Of a DNA stretch of 39,133 bases, positions 24,838 through 33,005 are shown in pieces; within the stretch, counting starts at the first letter, position 1, and each line of letters begins with the position of its first letter. A program made the position numbers and the translations under genes. The DNA is from CAZWDO01 sp964632485 [NCBI: uncultured bacterium] (GTDB lineage Bacteria; JAGOEH01): positions 1 to 39,133 of the forward strand of contig CAZWDO010000029.1 of assembly GCA_964632485.1 (NCBI GenBank), in the 5' to 3' direction. The notes beneath the pieces were generated by a model. It was not told where the DNA came from. It saw only the letters and a list, made by a program, of their open reading frames with translations, and did not search any database.

Positions 24838-27675
24838 TCAGCTTGTTGCCGGTAGGAGAGGTTGGAGGAAATAGCCGGTATAGGATTGCGGGTTCCGAGT
24901 AATTTCTTCGGGCGTACCTTTTGCGATGATAGTACCCCCGCGGTCTCCTCCCTCAGGTCCCAGGTCAATGATATAATCAACTGTTTTAATGACATCCAGA
25001 TTATGCTCAATCACAATTACTGTATTTCCTTTATCGACCAGACGGTTAAGGACTTCCAGCAAGTAGCGGATATCTTCCAGGTGCAGCCCAGTGGTCGGTT
25101 CGTCCAGAATATAAAGAGTACGTCCAGTGGCGCGCTTGGAAAGTTCAGTTGCCAGTTTAACCCGTTGCGCTTCCCCGCCGGAAAGCGTTGTTGCCTGCTG
25201 GCCCAGATGGATATAACCCAGTCCGACGTCCATCAGGGTTTGCATTTTATTTTTAATAGAAGGGATATTTTCAAAAAATTCATAAGCTTCCCGTACGGTC
25301 ATGTCCAACGCATCAGCGATCGTTTTTCCATTGTATTTAACTTCGAGGGTCTCGCGGTTATAGCGTTTACCCTTACAGGTTTCGCATTGAATGTAAATAT
25401 CGGGCAGGAAGTGCATTTCGATTTTTATTATACCGTCACCGCTACACGCTTCGCATCGACCGCCCTTGACGTTGAAACTGAATCGACCGGCTTTGTAGCC
25501 GCGCATTTTAGATTCGGGTAAGCGACTGAACAAATCGCGGATAAAAGTAAAGACTCCTGTGTATGTGGCGGGATTTGATCGAGGAGTTCGTCCAATTGGA
25601 GACTGATCTACGTTGATCACTTTATCTAAATACTCCAGGCCAATAATGCGATCATGATCAAGGCAAGTGATATTGCTGTGATAAAGCTTACGCGCCAAGG
25701 CCGGATAAAGTGTTTCATTGATCAGAGTGCTTTTACCTGAACCGGAAACCCCGGTAATGCCTATCAGAAGTCCGAGTGGAAAATTCGCATCGATATTTTT
25801 CAGATTGTTACCGCAGGCGCCTTTGATTTCAATCGATTTTTTTCCGGCATCCCGGCGTTGCGCAGGCACTTCAATGGATTTGCGCCCGCTGAGATAAGCT
25901 CCGGTCAGTGATTGCTCATGGCTGGCGATTTCTTCAGGAGTTCCGGCGGCAATCACTTCTCCTCCCTCAATCCCCGCTTTTGGCCCCAGATCAAGTACGT
26001 AATCAGCCTTGCGAATTGTGTCGAGGTCATGTTCCACTACCAGTATTGTATTCCCCAGATCCCTTAATCTGATCAAGGTTTGAATTAATCGCTCATTATC
26101 CCGTTGATGAAGACCGATGCTGGGTTCATCCAGTATATATAAAACGCCCATCAATTGTGAACCGATTTGTGTTGCCAATCGAATCCGTTGAGCTTCTCCG
26201 CCGGAAAGCGTATATGCCGTCCGTTCAAGAGTCAGATAATCGAGTCCCACATTATTAAGAAATGTAAGGCGTTCCTTGATCTCTTTGATGATTTGATGAG
26301 AAATCTCCCGTTCCATATTATTTAATTCGAGTTCTGAAAAAAAAGTAAGCGCTTGAATAATTGACATGTGGGTGATATCAGCTATCGTCTTCCCGTCAAT
26401 GCGAATGGCTAATGCTTCCTGCTTGAGGCGTTGACCTTTACATGTCGGACACGATTGCGAACTCATGAAGGTCTCAATCCACTCCCGGATCGCTTCTGAA
26501 TCAGTTTGTTTGTAGCGGCGCATCAGATTGTTGCATAATCCCTCGAACTGGTTGAAACTCTCCCAAACTCCGCGGCCTTCTGAATGGTGAATCGAAATTT
26601 TTATGGGCTCTTTTGTGCCGTAAAAAATGAGGTGTCTGACATGCTCCGCCAGTTCGCGGAAAGGGATATCGAGATTGAATCTGTAATGGCGCGCTAATGA
26701 CTGGATGATCTGCATATAATAAGTTCCCTGAAGATTGACCGACGTGATTGCGCCATCGAGAATCGAAATATCCGGGTTCGGAACGATCAATTCCGGATCG
26801 ATTTCAAGCTTTGTTCCCAGTCCTGAACATTCCGGACAGGCGCCATAGGGGGAGTTGAATGAAAAAAGGCGGGGTTCGATTTCTTCATAGGAGATGCCGC
26901 AAGTGGGACAGGATAGTTTCTCACTAAATAATAGTTCATTGGGATCATCTTCGCGGAGGATAACAACTAATCCATCGCTCTGCGACAAAGCTGTTTCCAG
27001 AGAATCAGTCAATCGCTGTTTGATAGTGGGTCCGGTTTTTAACCGATCGATCACGGCTTCGATATTATGCTTTTTATTTTTATCCAGCTTGATTTCATCT
27101 TCCAACTGGTAGTGTTGTCCATTGATTCGTACTCTGACAAACCCTTGCTTTTGAAGGTTTGCCAAGAGATGCTGGTGTTCTCCCTTACGGCCTCTGATCA
27201 GGGGAGCTAATACCTGGAAACGGGTATCGGATGGCCAACTCAATATAGTATCTGTCATTTGTTGGACTGTTTGGGATTGAATGGGACGGCCGCAGGAATA
27301 ACAATAGGGTTTTCCAACCCGCGCGAAAAGTAAGCGTAAATAATCATAGATTTCCGTAATGGTGCCCACGGTGGAACGGGGATTGCGAGACGTGGTTTTC
27401 TGTTCGATGGAAATTGCGGGAGAAAGCCCTTCAATTGCATCGACATCGGGTTTTTCCATCAATCCCAGAAATTGCCGGGCGTAAGCGGAAAGGGATTCCA
27501 CATAACGCCGTTGGCCCTCAGCATAGATTGTATCAAATGCCAGTGATGATTTTCCACTGCCAGACAGTCCGGTAATTACCACTAAACTGTCTCGTGGAAT
27601 CGAAATGCTGATGTTTTTCAAATTATGTTCACGGGCGCCACGAACAATTAATTGATCATGTGTAATCTTAGACAA
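24838..27675 (-). CDS. uvrA: Excinuclease ABC subunit A
   Basis: A 945-residue UvrA, the damage-scanning ATPase of nucleotide excision repair. It has two ABC-type ATPase halves: [12 protein letters not shown] and [17 protein letters not shown] with [10 protein letters not shown], then [13 protein letters not shown] and [15 protein letters not shown] with [11 protein letters not shown]. Zinc modules: CPTC with CPEC in the first half, CEAC with CETC in the second. I start at TTG 27675 ([19 protein letters not shown]) because GGAG stands 7 bases upstream and family members begin there; a 5' extension to 27720 would add unrelated residues. It overlaps the upstream ACT-protein stop by 8 bases (TTGTCTAA). 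Confidence 0.97.
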   Translation of the reverse strand: MSKITHDQLIVRGAREHNLKNISISIPRDSLVVITGLSGSGKSSLAFDTIYAEGQRRYVESLSAYARQFLGLMEKPDVDAIEGLSPAISIEQKTTSRNPRSTVGTITEIYDYLRLLFARVGKPYCYSCGRPIQSQTVQQMTDTILSWPSDTRFQVLAPLIRGRKGEHQHLLANLQKQGFVRVRINGQHYQLEDEIKLDKNKKHNIEAVIDRLKTGPTIKQRLTDSLETALSQSDGLVVILREDDPNELLFSEKLSCPTCGISYEEIEPRLFSFNSPYGACPECSGLGTKLEIDPELIVPNPDISILDGAITSVNLQGTYYMQIIQSLARHYRFNLDIPFRELAEHVRHLIFYGTKEPIKISIHHSEGRGVWESFNQFEGLCNNLMRRYKQTDSEAIREWIETFMSSQSCPTCKGQRLKQEALAIRIDGKTIADITHMSIIQALTFFSELELNNMEREISHQIIKEIKERLTFLNNVGLDYLTLERTAYTLSGGEAQRIRLATQIGSQLMGVLYILDEPSIGLHQRDNERLIQTLIRLRDLGNTILVVEHDLDTIRKADYVLDLGPKAGIEGGEVIAAGTPEEIASHEQSLTGAYLSGRKSIEVPAQRRDAGKKSIEIKGACGNNLKNIDANFPLGLLIGITGVSGSGKSTLINETLYPALARKLYHSNITCLDHDRIIGLEYLDKVINVDQSPIGRTPRSNPATYTGVFTFIRDLFSRLPESKMRGYKAGRFSFNVKGGRCEACSGDGIIKIEMHFLPDIYIQCETCKGKRYNRETLEVKYNGKTIADALDMTVREAYEFFENIPSIKNKMQTLMDVGLGYIHLGQQATTLSGGEAQRVKLATELSKRATGRTLYILDEPTTGLHLEDIRYLLEVLNRLVDKGNTVIVIEHNLDVIKTVDYIIDLGPEGGDRGGTIIAKGTPEEITRNPQSYTGYFLQPLLPATS

Positions 27676-29458
27676 AAATGGTCTCCAATGCGTGTTTGAC
27701 ATTCTGAAACACGATGGCATTCAACGCAGTATGCTTCTCTTTTACAATTGCTATCAATATGGTTGTGTTTTCAAAATCAACCCGTGAAAAAATTACTTCA
27801 TACGAGCTCAATACTTTGAGTATCTCAACCATTTTCTCATGCTGAAGCTTATAGCATATATAGAAAATACTTCCAGGAGTTACAATTTTTTTCGAAGAAA
27901 GAACCACTGATAATTGCTCTGCTACAACCTTATAAGGGATTTTATTTCGGCTTAATTCCTGAAATAAAGTTATCGAACGATCCATAATGATCAGAACCTC
28001 ATCAGGGAATGCTGAAATTCGATAGAATTCATTCAAATGATAATAAAAATGGGACAGTAAATCGACCTGCTGGTTGCTTAGTTTTTCCTTTAGATAGTTA
28101 AGACGGGATAAATCCATGAGCCGCATCCCCTCATCAAAATCGCGGAAATGCGGTAAGTAGCGATTGAGGATGAGTTTAATCTGATTATAGATCGCTGCGC
28201 TCGTATCCCATTGTTCTGTTTCGATGCGCAGATCGAGAATATCCATTTCATTATCGTTCATGCGGGAGGGGGGGGAGATTTTAAAGATATGGAATCCCGG
28301 AATTTGACTCAGATCCAGCGCAAACTGGAAGGCGAAATTGCGGCTTTGAATCAGGTTTTTTTGATAAACGATTATCGCTTTGTATTCAATAAAATATTCT
28401 TGGCGGTTTTCCAGACTGAGATAAAACTGAGCGATCCCTGTCCGTTCGGCCTCATTTCGTAAAATAGGGATAATGGCCCGTCCGTATTGCTCGAATCCGC
28501 TCATTTTATCAAAGGATTCTAAACTAAGTAAATATCCATGGGATCGCAGTGTTTCAAAGGCGTTTTCGATACGCCGAATATTATCCGAATTATACCATGA
28601 TTCATTGTGGTCGTTGATCTCCAGCCGGATCACTGTAATTGCGCCAGCCATATACTTCTTTACATAACGGATCATAAAATGGGGGATCGATTTTCTCAAT
28701 GCAGTTAGAATCATGTTCATGTTGATTTTTTCTTCTAAACTGATAACCGATATCCCTGTTAATTTTTCGCGAGTCGTCTTGAGATTCTCAATCCGGTAGT
28801 AAAATCCGACTTGTGGGTCTTCCAGTAATTTCTTAGTAAAAATAAAATTGTTATAAATTTGGGTAAAAAGATCATTAGCTGTTCGCTCACAAATATAGGC
28901 GCGCGTCCGATTGGTAAAAAATTTTATGATCTCGCCTTTCTCCTGGGTCATCGTTTGAGCGATCTCAGGATCGCATTTTTGATGGATCAGCCGGATCACT
29001 TCCTCATAAATTTCCAATTTTTCAATTTCCTGGGCAATCAAATAGTTAATCGGACCACTTTGGTGGCTGGCTCGTTCAATAATCGATTTTAAATATATCC
29101 GTTGAATTTGGAATTTTTGACACTCTTGTTCGTTTAATTGGAGCCGATAAAGGATAAATGTTTTCTGCTCAGCTTTATAGGGGAAAAGGAACCCGTGTAC
29201 GAAAATCAGATTAAAGCCCAGGTTGTGGAGATATCCACTGATAGTTTCCAGAATGCCGGGACAATCCGGAGCAATAACCCCCAGGTTCATTAAATAATAA
29301 TGGGCGATCCTTTCTTCATTAATATAGACGAAAACATCTTTTTCCTGTTTTAAAAAGCGTTCAAATGTATTAACGAAAAAATCGTTTAAAAATTTTTCAT
29401 TTTGATGATTGACATTATTGATAAAATTAAGGCATTGGTGAAGATTGTCTATGGGCAT
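27668..29458 (-). CDS. ACT-domain protein of unknown function
   Basis: About 596 residues, no signal peptide or membrane helix. Residues ~55-105 look like an ACT domain ([20 protein letters not shown], then [12 protein letters not shown]), the small-molecule binding fold. More beta-alpha stretches follow, and a second ACT-like segment may lie near the C-terminus (~535-590; [20 protein letters not shown]). The large helical middle has no motif I recognise. A distant likeness to the N-terminal regulatory part of large NAD-glutamate dehydrogenases is possible but unproven. I take ATG 29458 as start (10-base overlap with the LOG gene); TTG 29470 is an alternative. No good Shine-Dalgarno is visible for either. 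Its stop is coupled to the uvrA start. Confidence 0.6.
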   Translation of the reverse strand: MPIDNLHQCLNFINNVNHQNEKFLNDFFVNTFERFLKQEKDVFVYINEERIAHYYLMNLGVIAPDCPGILETISGYLHNLGFNLIFVHGFLFPYKAEQKTFILYRLQLNEQECQKFQIQRIYLKSIIERASHQSGPINYLIAQEIEKLEIYEEVIRLIHQKCDPEIAQTMTQEKGEIIKFFTNRTRAYICERTANDLFTQIYNNFIFTKKLLEDPQVGFYYRIENLKTTREKLTGISVISLEEKINMNMILTALRKSIPHFMIRYVKKYMAGAITVIRLEINDHNESWYNSDNIRRIENAFETLRSHGYLLSLESFDKMSGFEQYGRAIIPILRNEAERTGIAQFYLSLENRQEYFIEYKAIIVYQKNLIQSRNFAFQFALDLSQIPGFHIFKISPPSRMNDNEMDILDLRIETEQWDTSAAIYNQIKLILNRYLPHFRDFDEGMRLMDLSRLNYLKEKLSNQQVDLLSHFYYHLNEFYRISAFPDEVLIIMDRSITLFQELSRNKIPYKVVAEQLSVVLSSKKIVTPGSIFYICYKLQHEKMVEILKVLSSYEVIFSRVDFENTTILIAIVKEKHTALNAIVFQNVKHALETIFV

Positions 29459-30054
29459 AGTGGTTCGCAATCATGAGAAAACAATTTGCTTTCTCTTTGG
29501 ACAGGTTGATACGTATCTAGATATTCGAGAATGTCGGGCACGTAGTCTGTAAAGAATGCCAAATCAAGGAAATCCCTTTTTAGAAAATTTTTTTCACACA
29601 AAAATTCCAGATAGTGATAGAGGGGTTGGAAGAAATCATGAGGGCTGAAGACAACGATTGGTTTGTTATGGTATTCGAGTTGTTTGAGGGTCATAATTTC
29701 AAACAATTCTTCCAGCGTACCCAGACTTCCCGGGCAGGCGATAAAACAATCGGCCAATTCCTCCATTCGGCGTTTTCTTTCCCGCATGTCCGCTACAATA
29801 TGGAGTTCTTTAAGTCCATGGTGAACGATCTCTGGGCGATTGAGTTTCTCAGTAATAATCCCAATTGTGTGGCATTGGTATTCCAAAAATATATCAGCAA
29901 TCAAGCCCATGAGTCCAATCGCTCCAGCGCCATAAACCAGTGTCTCACCCCGGCGGGCCAGGGATTCTGCCAGTTGACGGCATGCCTGGCGATAGGGTTC
30001 ACCGACTCCATCACTTGATGCGGCGTAAACACAGATTCGTTTTTTACTCATCAT
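29449..30054 (-). CDS. LOG-family protein (cytokinin riboside-monophosphate phosphoribohydrolase-like)
   Basis: A 201-residue cytosolic protein of the TIGR00730/LOG type, which splits N6-modified or plain AMP into base and ribose 5-phosphate. The order is typical: CVYAASSDGVGEPYRQA, then LVYGAGAIGLMG, ADMRERKRRMEELADCFIAC and PGSLGTLEELFEIMTLKQL. Two glycine-rich signatures differ: YGGGxxGLMG reads YGAGAIGLMG and PGGxGTxxE reads PGSLGTLEE. The Arg and Glu of the active site remain. It starts at ATG 30054 (or 30051), 45 bases after the U32 gene, with no strong ribosome binding site. Confidence 0.87.
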   Translation of the reverse strand: MMSKKRICVYAASSDGVGEPYRQACRQLAESLARRGETLVYGAGAIGLMGLIADIFLEYQCHTIGIITEKLNRPEIVHHGLKELHIVADMRERKRRMEELADCFIACPGSLGTLEELFEIMTLKQLEYHNKPIVVFSPHDFFQPLYHYLEFLCEKNFLKRDFLDLAFFTDYVPDILEYLDTYQPVQRESKLFSHDCEPLCP

Positions 30055-30099
30055 GAATTTAAATTAATAAAGTTCTCAGTGAAAGTCAATGATATTTTT

Positions 30100-31335
30100 T
30101 CAAATGGTCTGCTTGAGTAGTTTTTTTCGGATTAAAGAATGGATAGCAAAGCGTTTATCGTACTCAATCAGAACAAAATCATTACTATGGAATTCTTCGA
30201 TTTCTTCACCAAATAAAGAAAAGCTTTGGGGCATTTGAACTTGGTGGATTAGTCCTTCCGGGGTATAGGACTCTAATTGATCAGTTTTAGAGAAAGGGCT
30301 TTTAATTTCCAAGAGTATCCAGGTTTTTTTGTAGATACGTCGTACAATGGCGACGGTTTTGAATTGGCGCAGATAATCAAGGGATGAGTAGTTTTGAAGG
30401 AGGTGAGGGGGGGTTCCACCAAAAAAGGCGCTGGTATAGGGACGATGATCCACTTCATTCAGCCGGGATTGCCACTCTGCTAATTGATTATTGAAAGTTT
30501 GCGGTGAGCTAGCCAGGGTATCAAGCGCGCTTCGATAGACAGCAACGGTCGTTGTTAGATAATGAATTGATTTCATTCGGCCTTCAATTTTGATGGAATC
30601 AATGCCAATTTCTGTAATGGCCGGTAGGTGCTCTAAGAGGCAAAGGTCCTTAGAATTTAGTATATAACTGCCGTAATCATCCTCCTCGATGGGGAATGAT
30701 TCCCCGGGACGGGATGATTCGAGCAGTGTGAAGTCCCAGCGGCAGGGATGAGTACAATCGCCCTGGTTGGCTGAACGAGCGTTGAGGGCGGCGCTGATCA
30801 GGCATCTGCCGGAATATGCCATACACATTGCTCCATGTACAAAAATCTCAAGCTTCATTTTAGATTCGCAGCGAATACTCCGAATTTCATCAACCGTCAA
30901 TTCCCGGGCAAGATTGATGCGCTGAATCCCAAGCTGTTGATAGAATTTTACGGCTAGATGATTAGTGGTGTTTGCCTGGGTGCTAAGGTGCAGGGGAATT
31001 GTCGGGCAGTAGCTTTGCGCCAGGAGAATTGCTCCCGGATCCGAGACGATGATCCCATCTGGTTGAAGTGTATCAAGAAATTTCAGCCAAATTTTTAAGG
31101 GAGCCAAATGAATTTCATGCGCGTAAATGTTGACGGTGATATAAATTTTTTTCCCGGCGTGGTGAGTATAATCGATGGCGTCCTTCAGTTCATCCGGGCG
31201 AAAGTTGCTAGCCTGATTTCTTAACCCGAAAGCTTCACCCGACGCATAGACTGCGTCGGCGCCCATCGCTAAAGCTATTTTAAGTTTTTCAAAATTACCG
31301 GCCGGCGCTAATAATTCGGGAATCAGGGCTGCCAC
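30100..31335 (-). CDS. trhP: U32-family peptidase, TrhP (YegQ)-like tRNA hydroxylation protein
   Basis: A 411-residue protein. LLAPAGNFEKLKIALAMGAD with AVYASGEAFGLR at the start, HLSTQANTTNH and INLARELTVDEI mark the U32 TIM-barrel. The Cys set in HGAMCMAYSGRCLISAAL and GDCTHPCRW would hold a cofactor cluster as in TrhP. Family members of this branch take part in 5-hydroxyuridine formation at tRNA position 34 using prephenate; others act as collagenase-like peptidases. Length is near E. coli YegQ. The start is GTG 31335, overlapping the barrel-gene stop by 13 bases. The symbol rests on family likeness. Confidence 0.85.
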   Translation of the reverse strand: MAALIPELLAPAGNFEKLKIALAMGADAVYASGEAFGLRNQASNFRPDELKDAIDYTHHAGKKIYITVNIYAHEIHLAPLKIWLKFLDTLQPDGIIVSDPGAILLAQSYCPTIPLHLSTQANTTNHLAVKFYQQLGIQRINLARELTVDEIRSIRCESKMKLEIFVHGAMCMAYSGRCLISAALNARSANQGDCTHPCRWDFTLLESSRPGESFPIEEDDYGSYILNSKDLCLLEHLPAITEIGIDSIKIEGRMKSIHYLTTTVAVYRSALDTLASSPQTFNNQLAEWQSRLNEVDHRPYTSAFFGGTPPHLLQNYSSLDYLRQFKTVAIVRRIYKKTWILLEIKSPFSKTDQLESYTPEGLIHQVQMPQSFSLFGEEIEEFHSNDFVLIEYDKRFAIHSLIRKKLLKQTI

Positions 31336-33005
31336 AGCAATCCCATTCCTAAACGGATTTCACCCGCTCGATAGGGATACAGCAAATAGTTTTTCTGATT
31401 CAGTATATTTTGCGCAGTTACTATCAGCGATAACTCCCGGAATAGGTTTTTGCGAAGTTCCCAGTTCCAACTCATATAGCTGATGACTCTTAACCCGGGC
31501 ATTATCTCCTCACGTCCCACATAATATATATACCAGAGCAAGTTCCAATCCGGCTGCGGATTCCATTGAATTAATCCCTCCCATTGCCATTTCGGTTGCA
31601 AAAACAACTGTTTGACTGCGCTTGAGCGAGTATAATTTTCGGGTATGGCTTGGTAAAAAAGTAAAATAGTATCACTTTCAATTTGGCGATACTGATTAAA
31701 TTGCCAGATCGATTGAATTTTTAATTCGGCAACGGGATTCCAGTTTATTTGTAGCTGCGCCTGAATTTGATGATAATCAACAAAATAGGGTGAAAATACT
31801 GTCTGTTCGGGATCGTAATATCCGTTCCAGACGTCCGATAATAATGAATACCCTAATCTGGATTCCAGTTGGATGGAGGGTCGGGGAGTATAGAGCGCAT
31901 TAAACTGAGTGTAAGTCTGACGAAAGAGATGGGGAGAGAATCCCAGATTGGAAGCTGACCAGGGACCCGGCATCCGTTGACGGGTTTCCAATCGGCTCAG
32001 GTTAGTTCGATGGTCACTGCCGAATTCCCAGGAAAGTGAATTCTGGTCTTTCAGGATGATTTGCCACGATCCTTTAAAATCAAATAAAATATCACGATCC
32101 AAACTGTCTGAGGCATACCCCGGCGCAATTTCCAAAGTAAGCGGCGAGATAGTAGTTGCCAGCCGGGTGGAAAAATGCAGAAATTGTTGCTTTTCTTTGG
32201 AATTTCCATGCTGTATGGTCTTTGTTTGCCGCCAAGCCAAGTCCGTTGTCCACTGTAATACCTGCTTTTGGAATTCGAAACGAGTGTGATGTGATCCTTT
32301 GATGTGCTGGTAATTGGCATCTTCGCTGTATCTGTTGGTAATACTGTTTTTTTGATAGCGATAATCTATTGACATTGAATGCGGGTGGCTGTTCCATTCC
32401 CATTCATATTCCGGTATGATTTGCCAGTTTAAATAATCAAACCACCGTTCCTTATAGGCGTAAGCATCGGAACTAATTTGTTGTTCAAATGAATCAGTTA
32501 CAATAGCGGGTACTCTTTTAAGCTCAAGGCTGAATGGGCAGGAGAAAAACTGCGAAGGCTTTACCCGAGTGATAAATTTGTCTTGCATAGACAGTGAGTG
32601 ATACTGATTGGCAATTTTTTTGATTGGACGATAGGTTTCAAAATTAAGATAGATCTGATTTTGCAGGGGATCAAGGGCTAAGTGATTCCGATAATGGCTC
32701 CAAAACCAGCGATTGTATCCTCCTCCTACTTCCAACTCCTGGATAAAACGTGTTGGGATCACCTGGCCCATTGGTGGAATAATGTCCAGTTTCCGAGCCG
32801 GCGGCAAATAGATATGAGTTCGAGTCGGAAGTATGGATGTGCGTAAAAGAATCGGTGAATTTTCTAAAAAATTAATGGGTTGACTTGGCTGAACCCAAAG
32901 GGAATCCGGATTGTATATAATTAAATCTGGTAAAAGCAGAGGATTGGTTTGCGCCAATGATAACGTGAACAGACATAGGACGGTTATGAACCCAATTTTA
33001 TTCAA
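31323..33005 (-). CDS. Outer-membrane beta-barrel protein (TonB-receptor-like barrel, no plug)
   Basis: A 560-residue exported protein with a signal peptide (1-18, LSLAQ). A proline-rich N-terminal stretch (~25-95) precedes alternating hydrophobic/polar strands rich in Tyr, Trp and Gln through to the end, which closes with LTAQNILNQKNYLLYPYRAG and a terminal beta-strand (IRLGMGLLWQP) typical of TonB-dependent-receptor barrels. No plug domain or TonB box is recognisable, and 560 residues is short for a full receptor. The start is TTG 33005 with GGAG 10 bases upstream, overlapping the TPR gene by 8 bases (TTGAATAA). It probably works with that TPR protein in the envelope. Confidence 0.75.
   Translation of the reverse strand: MNKIGFITVLCLFTLSLAQTNPLLLPDLIIYNPDSLWVQPSQPINFLENSPILLRTSILPTRTHIYLPPARKLDIIPPMGQVIPTRFIQELEVGGGYNRWFWSHYRNHLALDPLQNQIYLNFETYRPIKKIANQYHSLSMQDKFITRVKPSQFFSCPFSLELKRVPAIVTDSFEQQISSDAYAYKERWFDYLNWQIIPEYEWEWNSHPHSMSIDYRYQKNSITNRYSEDANYQHIKGSHHTRFEFQKQVLQWTTDLAWRQTKTIQHGNSKEKQQFLHFSTRLATTISPLTLEIAPGYASDSLDRDILFDFKGSWQIILKDQNSLSWEFGSDHRTNLSRLETRQRMPGPWSASNLGFSPHLFRQTYTQFNALYTPRPSIQLESRLGYSLLSDVWNGYYDPEQTVFSPYFVDYHQIQAQLQINWNPVAELKIQSIWQFNQYRQIESDTILLFYQAIPENYTRSSAVKQLFLQPKWQWEGLIQWNPQPDWNLLWYIYYVGREEIMPGLRVISYMSWNWELRKNLFRELSLIVTAQNILNQKNYLLYPYRAGEIRLGMGLLWQP

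Noticed and set aside
24862-25521. Open frame of 219 codons on the plus strand
   Set aside because: It is antisense to the second ATPase half of uvrA, whose coding sense is certain.
27676-27720. 5' extension of uvrA to an upstream ATG
   Set aside because: It would add residues foreign to UvrA and lacks the well-placed GGAG that serves TTG 27675.
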